Positions 42,479 through 52,770 of a DNA stretch of 64,000 nucleotides are shown here, one piece after another. Position 1 is the first letter of the stretch, and each line of letters opens with the position of its first letter. The notes under the pieces are model-generated. The model searched no databases and was not told the origin of the DNA. It worked only from the letters and a program-made list of their open reading frames with translations. Source of the stretch: Tolypocladium sp. Sup5 PDA-1 (Eukaryota; Ascomycota; Sordariomycetes; Hypocreales; Ophiocordycipitaceae). The position numbers and the translations under genes are program-made. The DNA is taken from assembly GCA_000750105.3 (NCBI GenBank), contig JPHH03000010.1:124001-188000 (forward strand), read 5' to 3'.

Positions 42479-44022
42479 CTAAAGCCCCAGGTTCGCAGCC
42501 GCAAAGCCCCCCTTGCGCATTTCCGCCTCCATCGCGCCCAGGTAGTCCCCGTCTTCGTCGTAGTCCGACTTGGCCTCGTCGTGTGCGTCGCCGTCGGGGA
42601 GCGCAGTCTCCTTGAGGTTGTCCGCCGAGCCGTTGGACAGGTCGCCGGCAGCGGCATCCGCCTGCGCGCCATCGACGAGCGACGTGGCAGATGCGTTGCC
42701 GTCCTTTTCCATCATGGCGGCGAGGCGAGCGGCGCGGCCCTCCTTCTTGCGCGGCACGGGCGCTGGAGAAGAACTCTTTTAGCACGCGTCCCTGAGCTTC
42801 ACGGGACACTCGTCAGACATACCTCGTCCGTTCTCCTGGACGTAGAAGCGGCGCAGCAGGGCCACGGCCTCGTCGCGCCCCCAGCCGCCCTCGATCTCGT
42901 ACCCGCGCTCGACGTTGCCGCCGTCGCCGCCGCCGGGCGGGTACGACGTGCCCAGCGTGCCGCTGCTATCGGGAAGCTGGGACTGCTGCTGCGGGATAGG
43001 GTGCGCCGAAGCCGTCTGCCCATCGGCCGAGACGGGCAGCGAGTTCGCGTGCACGCTGAAGACGCCGCCCGTGCCGCCGAACTTGTCGTTGACGGCGCCA
43101 AAGTAGACCTTGCGGATGCCGAACTGGCGCAGCAGCGACGCGCACATGACGCATGGCTCGACGGTGACGTAGAGCACGCTGTCCTTGAGCACCTGGGGGT
43201 CCACGCGGTCCTCGGTCATGTACTTTTGCCCGTAGGGGAACAGGTGGCTCTTGCTGCCATCCTCGTTGCCCTCGTCGGCGCGCCGCGACTCCATCGAGGA
43301 GCCGGACGAGGAGCCTTCCGCGGGCTTTGGCGGCTGCTTGGACCTGAGGCACGTCGTCTTGGGGCCGCTCTTGGCCGCGACGGAGAGCAGCGCGGAGATG
43401 GCCATGAGCTCGGCGTGGCGGGTGCCGTTGCGGGTGACGTTGGTGGCATTCATGCCCTTGGCGATGATGACGCCGTTGCGGACGAGGACGCAGCCGACGG
43501 GCGTCTCGTTGGTGCGGAGTGCGAGGCGCGCCTGTATGCGGTCAGTAGAGCTCGTTTGCAGCAGCCTGAGAGTTGTGACGACTCGAGAGGGGATGGAAGG
43601 AAGCAAAGAAAGAACAAACAGACCATCTCGAGAGCCTCCCCGATGAAGCGCAAGTTCTCCTCCCTCACCGTGACAACCTCGGGATCCTCATCAACCACCG
43701 GCTCCTCCTTGGCCTCTTCATCCTGCTGCCCGAGGCCCATGCCCCCCAGTGCGGCCGGGAGCCCAGAAACGCCCGCATCGCGAGCAGGCGGCATATTCTC
43801 CTTGTCGGTTTCCGCCGCGTAGTCACCCATGGCGGCGGCGTCGGCGCTGTCGTTCTTGCAGCTGCGCTTGGAGCTCTTCTCGTGGGCGGTTGCGTTTGCT
43901 GATAGTGACGTGTCTGGTGCAGGGTGCGAGTTGTCGCTCTTCGCGCCGGCATCGTCTGTCGAGGCTGAACAGAACAGCCGACGAACGGCCCTCCGGGCAG
44001 CTGCCGGCGTGAAGCGCGCCAT
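42479..44022 (-). CDS. TAD2: tRNA-specific adenosine deaminase subunit TAD2 (ADAT2)
   Basis: Three exons: 44022-43624, 43531-42823 and 42762-42479; 463 residues. The deaminase zinc site is complete: RHAELMA (H172, E174) and PCVMCASLL (C260, C263). EALEMARLALRTNETPVGCV across intron 1 and YFGAVNDKFGGTGGVFSVH after the second motif are diagnostic of Tad2. With Tad3 it converts A34 to inosine in tRNA anticodons. Two features are unusual. There is a roughly 70-residue insertion between HAE and PCxxC, and a long N-terminal extension (about 120 residues) that begins with an Arg/Ala-rich stretch. A shorter start within that exon is possible. The C-terminal tail after exon 3 is acidic and disordered. 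Confidence 0.9.
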
Positions 44023-45101
44023 GGCAACGGGGCCAGCTGCCGTTGTCTGCAGCTGCAGCCTGCCTTCCGAGGGGGCCCCTTCCTTTGGCTTCTGGGTTCT
44101 TCCGTCTCCGAGTTCCGATCGCTCTTTGATCTCGCTCTTTGTTCCCGCTGGGGTGATTCAATCCCAGGTCACTCGCTCTTTGCCCTCGCAGCCCAGTCCC
44201 CTCTGACCTTGCCCAGTCGCCCGTCCTCCTCTTGCCACCCTTGGAGACCTCTCTCCACTGAACGAAACTGTCTCAATCGTCTCTTCGTATGAAAAGTCGC
44301 CGAATGTCGAGTATGCCCAGCACCGGGGCTGGTGGCGGCTCCCACGGCGCCCCGAGGTCGTCGCCGCGCTCACACAAACGCGCGCAATGCCTTGTGAAAG
44401 GCCGGTCCTTTGTCGCCCGTGTATCACCAGCTCAACCCAGTCCACCTATCATAGGTCTATATTCTCCAATTCGGGTACACGGCTCCGGCAGCGCCCTCTC
44501 GCTGGAGTTATCGAGGTGTTGGACTCACTGTCGCCACGCAATGGCAAATTTTATCCTCCGTAATCGGTCCAGGCAATGTCGACTCTAGAGTAGCAAACAA
44601 CACGACCCAATTGCTTTCCTTCTTTGTAAAACAAAAATAAATTGAGCGCTGCTGTTTGTATCCAGCAATCACCTCCCAAGTATCGAGAGTTTACATCTCG
44701 ACAAAAAGCTTCGCTACCAGCTGAAGTTCGACGTCACATGACCACGCCACGGCCCACTCACACAGCATCGCATCACCCTAACGGTCGTCTCACTCACTCG
44801 TTTTGTGCTCTCACCCACTACATTCACTCTCTTTACGAAGTAATACGCAATGGCATGTAGACACGTCACATATTTCCAATGGTGAAGCAAATTATTAAAA
44901 ATACAAGACGTAAATTGTCTAGGTTGTTCTACAGAGACCGGAGATCTGTGTATCCGTCACGACGCCGCTCTGATACTATGTACACTGGTTCGCAACGCGA
45001 ACAACGCAAAAGCAAAGGGTATCATCAAAACCATTCGCCATCTATAACGACAAATCGCTTCTTCCTCTTCACCAAACACCGGTTGCCAAAGCCAACCGCT
45101 T
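44023..45101. other. intergenic
   Basis: Promoter of TAD2 and 3' flank of the next gene. Short frames only; AT-rich toward 44880-45000. Confidence 0.4.
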
Positions 45102-47984
45102 TTACCCCTTCAACGATGTCATGACGGGGAACGCTCTGGCGGATCCCTGAGAGATGGACCGAGACACATGGCTGCGCACTGCTGCCAGTGTCCGTCCAGG
45201 AAGGTCGAGGATGGATGACGTAGCCTCGGAGAATCGAGACGAGTTTCTCTTGATCGACGGTGATTGTTGCTTTGTCTGCCTCGACGCAGTGGCCGGTGGC
45301 GTTGGTGTTGTTGGGGCCGAGGCCATCGATTTTGAGGCGAACACCAACATGGCGCCGAGCATGTATGCCGAGGGCGAAGCAGAGGTCAACTCACTGTGCA
45401 TGCACAGCACAAAGGCTGACAGGATGGCCGCAGCGACAAAGGCCAAAGCCACTTCGCCCGTCGCAAGTTTGCTGCTGTTCTGTGCAGCATTGACCTGTTG
45501 GACAACTGCCGCCACGCTGAGGAGACGAGTCTCCAGGGACGATGCATCGACTGATGCAGTACGCGGCGACCATTGGTCGGAGGCGTGAATCGGGCTGGAT
45601 GTGGCAGAGTTGATGGTAAAGTTGACGCCGGGTAGCCCGTTGAGGTCGACCGCGCCCTCACTTGCAGACACTACTGCCGATGGCACCGTCATTTCGACGT
45701 ATTGCTGAGTGGCAGAGTGGTTCTGGTCTGGTGAGCGAAGGACACGACTATCGACAGAATCGACCAAACGGTCGGCCGACGTAGTCTGGAGGACTCCGGG
45801 AGACGCCAGGGAGACGCCGCGTGCTTCAGCACCACGAGAGGTACTGGGCTGGCCAGGAGACTCTGCAACCAACATCTCAACGAACGACTCCCTTGTGGGA
45901 GCGACGTGAGACACGGTTACCCGCTCAGGGCCGACAGTAGTGACGCGAGAGTCGGTTACCCGTTCGCCGCCGGCATCAGGTCCTTGGCGGCCAGACTCGG
46001 TGCCAGAGGACGGTACAGTCTCGGAGCGGTAGCTTGCTGGTCGCACACGAAGGTCTTGTTGATGCAGCACCTTTGAACGAGTTAGATGAATCAACGCAGC
46101 GGATGGATCATGTCGACGTACGTTCACAGAGGATTGATCGTGCCCGTGAGGACTTGTGGCTGCTGTAGCCACGTAATCTTGAACGGCAACAGCTGGGAAT
46201 TCCTTTTGACAAGTCAGTCGCAGTGTGGGATGTGAGACGGCAGCTGGTAAACGTACCCCGCGGTGCCCAACGGGCGTGGCAATTCGTCCGGGTTCAGAGT
46301 CCAGGTGAGCTGGTGGTTCCTTTTTCCAAGTTAGTCGCCGTGTGGCATACAACGTCATTGCGGGCACACGTACACTTGCGGCCGACCTAGCCAAGCCGGA
46401 GCCAGAAACATTGAGGCTGGTGGATACCTTCCGAGAAGTTAGTCGCCGTTCTATCGGGAGAAAGGGGGAGTATAATGGACGTACGTTGTCGAGGATGCGG
46501 CTACCAGGGCCATCCGGAGTCAGTACCACCGTGCCCGGTGCGCAGCAAATGACGACTTGGCCACCCAGCGACACTGCGGGCCCAGGCGTCGGTTCCACGC
46601 CAGACGAGCCGACGCGGTCACTTGATTCGCGTCCTTGGAGACCCGGATCATAGTAATCGATGCCGCCGCTGAACTGCAACGCTTCTGCCGTCTCAATTAC
46701 GGCATCCCAGCCGCCAACTGCACCGTCACCGCCGCCCAGTACATCGTAGCCCGGCGGTGGATATTCGGAAATCAGTGGCTCGTTCAGACTGGGTAGACTA
46801 CACGACAACGAGCCGATGGGGAGCATGCGATCGTCCTCGGAGAAGCTCGATTGTGGCGAGAAGAGGTTGAAGTCGGCGTAGTCGCTGCCAGACAAGCCAG
46901 GCTGGTCGAGGAAGGGGTATTGAGGAGACCTTATCTGCAGAATCTCATCGCCGCCATCGTCTCTGCCGGGAGGCGCCACAGGCTCTTGCTGCGATTGCGG
47001 CGTGAGCGCCTTGAAGGGCGACGCCGATGAGGACGAGGCAGAGGATTGAGAGGAGAAGTAGTGATCCGGGTCGTGGAAGAAGTCGTAGTCCTCCGCCATG
47101 TCCATGGGAGGGAACTCGACAAACTCCTGCCACGGGTCGCTAGGGAGCGCAGTTGCGTCCAGGGCCTCGAGGCCAGAGAAGTCAAAGGAGGAGTCGAGGT
47201 CGAATGAGCCTGAGAATGAGGCAAACTCATCCACCACCATTGCAGCCGGTGATATGCTCCTTTGTGTTTGTGGAGGTGGGGGCTGGGCTTGAGGCAGCGT
47301 CCTCTGCTTCTTGCTAGGCTTCGGGCCTGCTACTCCGGTTGCCGCCGGCTGAGCTGGGGCCTGGGCAGCAACTCGCTTCTTGTGGCTCGGGTCGCAGCGG
47401 ATCTTCTTGCGCTTGCAGCTGTCGCAGGCCTTGATGATGCGCATGAGGTGGGCATGGTCACGCTGCTCCTTGGTCTTGGAGCCGCGGGACGCCGAGTTGG
47501 TGACGTCGACGCCGTCCTTGGTCAGGATCTTCATGCCAGGCAGGCTCGAGAAGTCAGTAGCAGTCTGGTGGCGCGAGGAGGGGCTGGTGGCCTTGGAGTG
47601 CCGCCGGCGCTGTGTCGACGAGCGCGACGAGACGGAAGCGGCTGCGCTCCAGTCCCAGCTGGATGTGACGGGAGAGACGTTGAAGGAGGAGTTGGCAGAG
47701 TCCAGCGAAGGGCTGGCGGCCACGGGCGATGCGGTAACCGAGGCGGCAGCGTAGACGGGGTAGAACTTGAAGGTCTGACCCGTCAGCTGGGCATACTCGA
47801 GGAAGTCGACCGAGACGCTGGCGCGCTTCTCGCTTATGGCGACCGGGCCGGGGACGTAGGCGTTGATCAAGTCATCGAGCTGCTGGGAGCCGAGAGCGGG
47901 GAAGAACTGCAGCTGGGCACCGAGAGCAGGCTGGTAGACGGAGAAACCCTGGGGGATGCTGGACTGAGACGAAGAGGCCGCCAT
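45102..47984 (-). CDS. regulator-like protein with half zinc cluster and C-terminal membrane segment
   Basis: Open frame of 960 codons. The N-terminal 230 residues look conserved and end in RIIKACDSCKRKKIRCDPSH, which has the first three cysteines of a Zn2Cys6 cluster (C-x2-C-x6-C) but no second half. Low-complexity Ser/Pro/Gln and acidic regions follow, typical of transcriptional activators. Near the C-terminus EVALAFVAAAILSAFVLCMH is a strong single membrane segment. Between 46071 and 46484 lie four segments with all the marks of introns, yet each is a multiple of three and free of stops. Unspliced gives 960 residues, fully spliced 888. A membrane-tethered regulator is possible; alternatively two genes are fused in one frame. 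Function not known. Confidence 0.7.
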   Translation of the reverse strand: MAASSSQSSIPQGFSVYQPALGAQLQFFPALGSQQLDDLINAYVPGPVAISEKRASVSVDFLEYAQLTGQTFKFYPVYAAASVTASPVAASPSLDSANSSFNVSPVTSSWDWSAAASVSSRSSTQRRRHSKATSPSSRHQTATDFSSLPGMKILTKDGVDVTNSASRGSKTKEQRDHAHLMRIIKACDSCKRKKIRCDPSHKKRVAAQAPAQPAATGVAGPKPSKKQRTLPQAQPPPPQTQRSISPAAMVVDEFASFSGSFDLDSSFDFSGLEALDATALPSDPWQEFVEFPPMDMAEDYDFFHDPDHYFSSQSSASSSSASPFKALTPQSQQEPVAPPGRDDGGDEILQIRSPQYPFLDQPGLSGSDYADFNLFSPQSSFSEDDRMLPIGSLSCSLPSLNEPLISEYPPPGYDVLGGGDGAVGGWDAVIETAEALQFSGGIDYYDPGLQGRESSDRVGSSGVEPTPGPAVSLGGQVVICCAPGTVVLTPDGPGSRILDNVRPLYSPFLPIERRLTSRKVSTSLNVSGSGLARSAASVRVPAMTLYATRRLTWKKEPPAHLDSEPGRIATPVGHRGVRLPAAVSHPTLRLTCQKEFPAVAVQDYVATAATSPHGHDQSSVNVRRHDPSAALIHLTRSKVLHQQDLRVRPASYRSETVPSSGTESGRQGPDAGGERVTDSRVTTVGPERVTVSHVAPTRESFVEMLVAESPGQPSTSRGAEARGVSLASPGVLQTTSADRLVDSVDSRVLRSPDQNHSATQQYVEMTVPSAVVSASEGAVDLNGLPGVNFTINSATSSPIHASDQWSPRTASVDASSLETRLLSVAAVVQQVNAAQNSSKLATGEVALAFVAAAILSAFVLCMHSELTSASPSAYMLGAMLVFASKSMASAPTTPTPPATASRQTKQQSPSIKRNSSRFSEATSSILDLPGRTLAAVRSHVSRSISQGSARAFPVMTSLKG
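46071..46484 (-). other. cluster of four stop-free 3n introns
   Basis: Minus-strand introns 46484-46428 (57 nt), 46373-46320 (54), 46256-46203 (54) and 46121-46071 (51). All start GTACGT, all have CTAAC or CTGAC a few bases before a terminal AAG, and all sit in phase 0. The first three share the 3' pattern CGACTAACTT/GCGACTGACTT. Intervening microexons are 54, 63 and 81 nt. Confidence 0.7.
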
Positions 47985-50031
47985 TACGCTGTTGAAACCT
48001 GAGGATGCGAGAAGATGGTGGTCCAGGGTGAAGGTGTTGGGGGCCGAACAAGTTTTGTCACGATTTGAGGGGCTGACAAGGTTCGAGGGCCATGGGGGGT
48101 GTAAGTCAAGGCCACCTCAAAACCGGTGGATGCTTTGACTGGACTTACAGGAGGAGGGACGAAATCTTCTCTCCAAGTTGTATTGAGTTTTGGTGTTTCG
48201 ATGTGGAAGCCAGGACAGTCGCCTCAAGAGACGCGAAGCGGGTCTTTGCACGCTGCGGCTGAGCTGCGCGAAGAGAATGAGGGGAAGCCGAAGCTTGAGG
48301 ATGTGACGGGCCTCAAGTCGGGGCGCAAGCAACAAAGTAACACTGGGCGACTATGGGATGAGTTGACGAGTCCAAGTAAGGGGGGATTGGGAGAAACGAG
48401 AGATCCAGAGGAAGCCTCAGGCGCATCCGGGAGGGAGTCATGGACGGTATTTCACTTGAAGCCCCAGGGGCCGCGACATGGCGCAGCAGGTGGAGGAGGC
48501 TGACTCTTTCGGCGTGCTCAACGGGGCATAGTGCGCACTGCTCGTTTTGCCGCAGCTGGCCAATCAGGCATGCAGACCGCGGCCGGGGTCTGCATTTCCA
48601 ATCTCGCCATTGGCCGATCCGCCCCGCCCGCTGCACCACCCGCCATGCACCTTCGGCGTGGACGGCGGCCGCTGATTGGCCAATGGGCTGCATGCGCTGG
48701 TGAGTCAATCGCTCCTGCCCGCCGCGATGAAGTCGAGCGCGCTGGTGCGAGTGACCTCCAGTTTTACCCCAGACTCCAGCATCAGCCAAGTACATGCCCT
48801 ACAGCTGAGTTTTCCTCTGCATCCATCGTCCACCCGGTGCTTGACGACGAAAATGCCTCCATGTCAGCCCAACGACGACGAGCTGCCACCAGCTCCGGCA
48901 CGCACGATGGAAGCGAAGCCACAAGGGTCCCGTCCCCTGATCCGACAAGAGGCTTGATGGCTGGCTAATGGCCAGTGGCTGGTACCAAGGAGTCGTCAAC
49001 GAGAAGCCCGTCTCGAGCCGGGGCTAGGTGTGGTTATATATCTCTCGCTTCGTCCCACATGACCCTCCGTCGATGAGGTGCAGCCCTACGACTGGCTCGC
49101 GTCGGGGCAATCTGCTCGCTCTTCTCGGGTCCAGGTGGCTGCGAGCCACGACGCATGTCGAATGTGGGGTCCTCTCCAGCAAAGGACCCTTGGGTAACAC
49201 GGAGCTGAGGTGACATCAGTACGAAGTACGTACGTCCGTACTTCGTACGACACGCTGGCGACGATGGACTGGTCCACGAGAGACGGAATTCGGGCATCGC
49301 TCACTTGCCTTTTGTTCATAAACAGCACGGAGAAGTCGACCTTTAGCGATTGAGACTGCCGCCCTCGTCTTACAAGACGCCGATTCTCCGCCGTTCGCTG
49401 ATGAGACCGTGGATACTTCAACAACATCGACGAATTCGGCGCTTTAAAAGCGACGACTATCCGTATCCCCTTCGAGTACGAGCCGAGCACTTCACCGAGT
49501 CACCGCACCTCGATCGTCTCGTCCTTCTCTTCATGGGCCCGTAACCTCCTCGAGATGCCGCTCCCTCAACTCGACAAAGCGCTCCCTATCGAATGGCTAC
49601 CGCGACTTCGAGTCTGTGTCCCAGATGAAGTCATCCAGCCATGGGCAATGTGTCTCAATGGCGGTACCTCTCGGTCTATGGGCCGAAGTTGTCGGTAGGA
49701 AGCTGCTCGGCGGCGTGGTCGTACTCGAGGGTCCGGGATCAAGTAGTCATCCACCGCCGCTGTTGGGTCTGAGTCTCCAGCGTGGGCTCGAATCCAAAGA
49801 TGCCAACCAGTGCCTTTCATAAAATGGCTGAAACGCAGTAACTGTTGACCCTTCCCCGTTAATCCGGCATGAGGAACCTGGTTGTTTTTCGTGGTGGCCA
49901 GCAACCCAGTGTGTGTAGTATTGATGGCGCCAGATACGAATAGCAGCAGCTAAGATACAAGATCCTCCACCAGGAGTAGCCATAAGTCATTCACGTCGTC
50001 ACAAGTCCAACACGCTCTTCGCTAGCAGCAA
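47985..50031. other. long intergenic region
   Basis: Two kilobases upstream of the regulator-like gene and downstream of the DUF2439 gene. Frames here (for example plus 48531-48968) show no domain. A hairpin-forming inverted repeat lies at 49219-49248. Confidence 0.45.
49219..49248. repeat. inverted repeat, 12-bp arms
   Basis: GTACGAAGTACG (49219-49230) and CGTACTTCGTAC (49237-49248) are perfect inverted copies around a 6-bp loop. A related TTCGTACGAA palindrome occurs at 58569-58578. Confidence 0.75.
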
Positions 50032-52770
50032 TCATCGCCTCCCCCTCGTCGGCCGCCCCATCCCCAGCAAGTCCTCCGCATGCCTGCTCCATGCCCCCCC
50101 GTTTGCCGCGCTGAACCCCGGCAAGTTGCCGTCCTGCTTCTTCGGCTCAGCGGGCGCCACCCGGGCCACGCGCACCAGCGCCGCCGGCTCCATAGGGACG
50201 AGGCTTTGCGGCGCTTGCCCGGCAGCGTGCTGCTTTGTCGCGGCCTTTCTGCCGCGTGTGGCCGGGTTGCTGATTTTGGGCTTTGGGGCAGCGTCTTGGG
50301 TGGTGTCTGGGGCTGGGGCGTGGGCAGCTTCTGCGTGGGGAGGGGGCTTCGTTGCTGTCGTGGTGGGGTCTGTTGGTGTATCTGAGGATGGGGCTGTAGC
50401 TGCGGCGGCTGGCTTCACCACTTTGCTTCCTGGATCCGGCTCCAACAATGAAACTGATGCAAGGCTGGATGTTTTTGCCGCCCCCGTATTGACGTGTTTC
50501 TTGGCAGTGTCTGGACTAGCCATTGGAGCAGCCGTAGGAGCAGCAGCCGAAGACGGCCTTCCAGCCACAGCTGTTGCTTTCACAACTGCTTTGTCGGCCG
50601 CATCGCAATTTGGCTCTAGAGGTGGAACTGCCGCTGCTGCAGCGCTGCATGCTCTGTATACCACCGTGTCGACAAGTTCCTTCGCAGTGTGCGAAGCAAC
50701 CACGGTGACAGTTGCAGCAGCTGGAGCAGCACGGAGAACCGGATGTGCCTGAAGTCCAATGCGCTCCGTCGCCGTCGCAAACGGAGCCGGCACAAGACCA
50801 TCCCCAGCAGGCGGTATGAATCCGATAATCTCCTTGCTCTTGACGCTCTTCCTCGCCATTCTAGTGATACGTGGGCCAGATGGAGCCGCCTTTGCCGCCT
50901 TCTGCACCGAGTCTGCATCGCCTTGCTTGTTCTGCCTGGTAGGTCTCTTCTTTCGTGGCGACGGAGGGATGTCCCATTCGTCGTCACTCGTAACATGGGT
51001 TGAGCTTCTTCGGTGCCGAGTCTTGCGGGCTGGGCGCGAGTGGCTACTTTGATTGTCCGAATCATGATCGCTCGCGAGTGCCTTTGCGCTTGTGTCCTGC
51101 CGTCTGCTTAGGGGCGGTGCATCGCTCTCGCTGCTGGAATCGTCAAAAAGGGGATGAACATGAGGTTTGCGAGCACGATCCACCGTTGGCTCTTCGCCCT
51201 CACTGCCAGACTCCGTGGCAAGTTCGCCGTGACTCGGTGGCTCTAGTTCCAGTGGTTCGGGGGTCGCTTCAAAGGTCTCCTGCACCTCCGACTCCTCTCT
51301 TCTCCTGCTTTCCCGTTCCGAGAATCGTCGCTTTGGGAGAGCCTCAGTCCGAAAGCTGGCCCCGCTAGAGCCTGGCGTTTCTGAACGTCTCTCTGTTGCC
51401 TTCTGCCGCTGCTGCTTCATCTCCGACACCATGAGCAACCCTCTCCTTTGCCGCGACTTGATCCTGAGTTCTGTCCGCGGCTCCGTCTTTTTAGGGGGTA
51501 CAGGCTGGTCTCCACCGCTGCTTTGTATCTGTATAACATTTTCTTTGTGAGCTGGCGCTGCCTTTTTGGACAAGTTCGACTTTTTGGCTTGCTCTCGACG
51601 TATGCGGGTCTCGATCTCTTCGGCGCCATCCTCCTCGTTGTGCGTCCGCCCTTTGGGTGCAGCTGGTCTTCGGTCTTTCGTTGTAGGCTTGGCACTCGGC
51701 TTGTTGTCATCGGTTGCCTTTCGCTGCTTGGCTATTTTGGGATTCACTCTGGGCGGTTCATATAGTTGTTCAGCCCCCTCTGCCTCTTCGTGTGAACCCT
51801 CACGTTGCAAATTCCGCACAGTCTTCTTCACGTTCGCTGCCGGTTTTGTCGTCGCCTTCGAGGATGTTTCTCGCGCCGTTACAGCCGAGCTCGTATCAAT
51901 ATCAGGCGTCGTCGGGAAGTGCGTCGACTTTGTCGTCGTGACCCGCGGTCTCGGCGGCCCATTCAACATGACAACATCCTCGTCCCCTTCATCCCCCTTC
52001 TCTTCCTTGTCCTCCTCTTCGTGCCTCTGCTGCACATTAGTCCTCTCCCGCAGCGCCGTCGCCCTCGCCGCCACCGTCCCCCCAACCGGACACTGCGACA
52101 GCGTCAACGTCGCCCCAAACAAACTCCGCGCATACCCCGCCTTGCTCGGCGGCGACATGCCCACCCGCCTCCTCTTCGTCCCCCTCTCCTCCCCGCCGCC
52201 CGCCTCCGCCTGCCGCGCCTCAAACGGGGAGTGGTTCGGGATCGCCGCGCGGCCAATCGGGCCCGGGCTCTGCGGTACGATCGTGCTCAGCGGCCTGTGG
52301 TTCAGCCGAAAGTGTGTCGGCGCCTGGCCGTCCTGTCTCCGGACTGCTGTAGTCGAAGCTGTCCTGGCAGCAGCAGGCGTCCTCGCCGCCGCGGTCGCCC
52401 GTCGCTTCTCAACCTCCCGTGCCCGCTTGTCCAGTATCTCGGTGAGGTCCTGCTCGCGAGACCCCGTGCAATCCGCGACCTGCACAATCGCCGCGCCCCG
52501 GTCCAGCTCCAGCTCCTCGCCCTCGGCCAGGTCCCCGCCCGCCTGCCAGTGCGCGTCGCCGATGAAGTTTCCCCGGTCGTCGTACACCATCACGCGCTTG
52601 TTGAACGTGTGGTACTTGAGCCGCCCGTCCTGCCACCGCTTCTGCTTGCGCCGCAGGTCGTGCGTGAAGAGGCAGATGAAGTCGAGCACCGTGGCCGTCG
52701 TCGGGGGCACGTCGGGGCCGGAGGCACCTGACCGCGAGGGGTCGGCGGGCCTCCTCACGGCGTAGGACAT
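50032..52770 (-). CDS. DUF2439 protein, Mte1/ZGRF1/Dbl2-type
   Basis: The frame is open to 52938, but the ATG at 52770 (MSYAVRRPADPSRSG) fits the domain start, giving 912 residues. The N-terminal domain (TATVLDFICLFTHDLRRKQK ... RVMVYDDRGNFIGDAHW) is the DUF2439 fold. Budding-yeast Mte1, fission-yeast Dbl2 and the N-terminus of ZGRF1 share it, and it binds or regulates the Mph1/Fml1 helicase at D-loops. The remainder is low-complexity, charged and Ala/Thr/Pro-rich, probably disordered, with several basic clusters for nuclear import. No helicase domain is present, so it is of the Mte1 rather than the full ZGRF1 type. Role in recombination and telomere repair is inferred from the family. Confidence 0.82.
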   Translation of the reverse strand: MSYAVRRPADPSRSGASGPDVPPTTATVLDFICLFTHDLRRKQKRWQDGRLKYHTFNKRVMVYDDRGNFIGDAHWQAGGDLAEGEELELDRGAAIVQVADCTGSREQDLTEILDKRAREVEKRRATAAARTPAAARTASTTAVRRQDGQAPTHFRLNHRPLSTIVPQSPGPIGRAAIPNHSPFEARQAEAGGGEERGTKRRRVGMSPPSKAGYARSLFGATLTLSQCPVGGTVAARATALRERTNVQQRHEEEDKEEKGDEGDEDVVMLNGPPRPRVTTTKSTHFPTTPDIDTSSAVTARETSSKATTKPAANVKKTVRNLQREGSHEEAEGAEQLYEPPRVNPKIAKQRKATDDNKPSAKPTTKDRRPAAPKGRTHNEEDGAEEIETRIRREQAKKSNLSKKAAPAHKENVIQIQSSGGDQPVPPKKTEPRTELRIKSRQRRGLLMVSEMKQQRQKATERRSETPGSSGASFRTEALPKRRFSERESRRREESEVQETFEATPEPLELEPPSHGELATESGSEGEEPTVDRARKPHVHPLFDDSSSESDAPPLSRRQDTSAKALASDHDSDNQSSHSRPARKTRHRRSSTHVTSDDEWDIPPSPRKKRPTRQNKQGDADSVQKAAKAAPSGPRITRMARKSVKSKEIIGFIPPAGDGLVPAPFATATERIGLQAHPVLRAAPAAATVTVVASHTAKELVDTVVYRACSAAAAAVPPLEPNCDAADKAVVKATAVAGRPSSAAAPTAAPMASPDTAKKHVNTGAAKTSSLASVSLLEPDPGSKVVKPAAAATAPSSDTPTDPTTTATKPPPHAEAAHAPAPDTTQDAAPKPKISNPATRGRKAATKQHAAGQAPQSLVPMEPAALVRVARVAPAEPKKQDGNLPGFSAANGGAWSRHAEDLLGMGRPTRGRR

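Noticed and set aside
42581..43822. 413-codon plus-strand frame
   Set aside because: Antisense to TAD2 across both an exon and an intron; an artefact of GC-rich third positions.
47262..48002. 246-codon plus-strand frame
   Set aside because: Antisense to the conserved N-terminus of the regulator-like gene.
48531..48968. 145-codon plus-strand frame
   Set aside because: No domain, no consistent start context, overlapping frames equally long; treated as intergenic.
51566..52765. 399-codon plus-strand frame
   Set aside because: Antisense to the DUF2439 gene; low-complexity translation, no domain.
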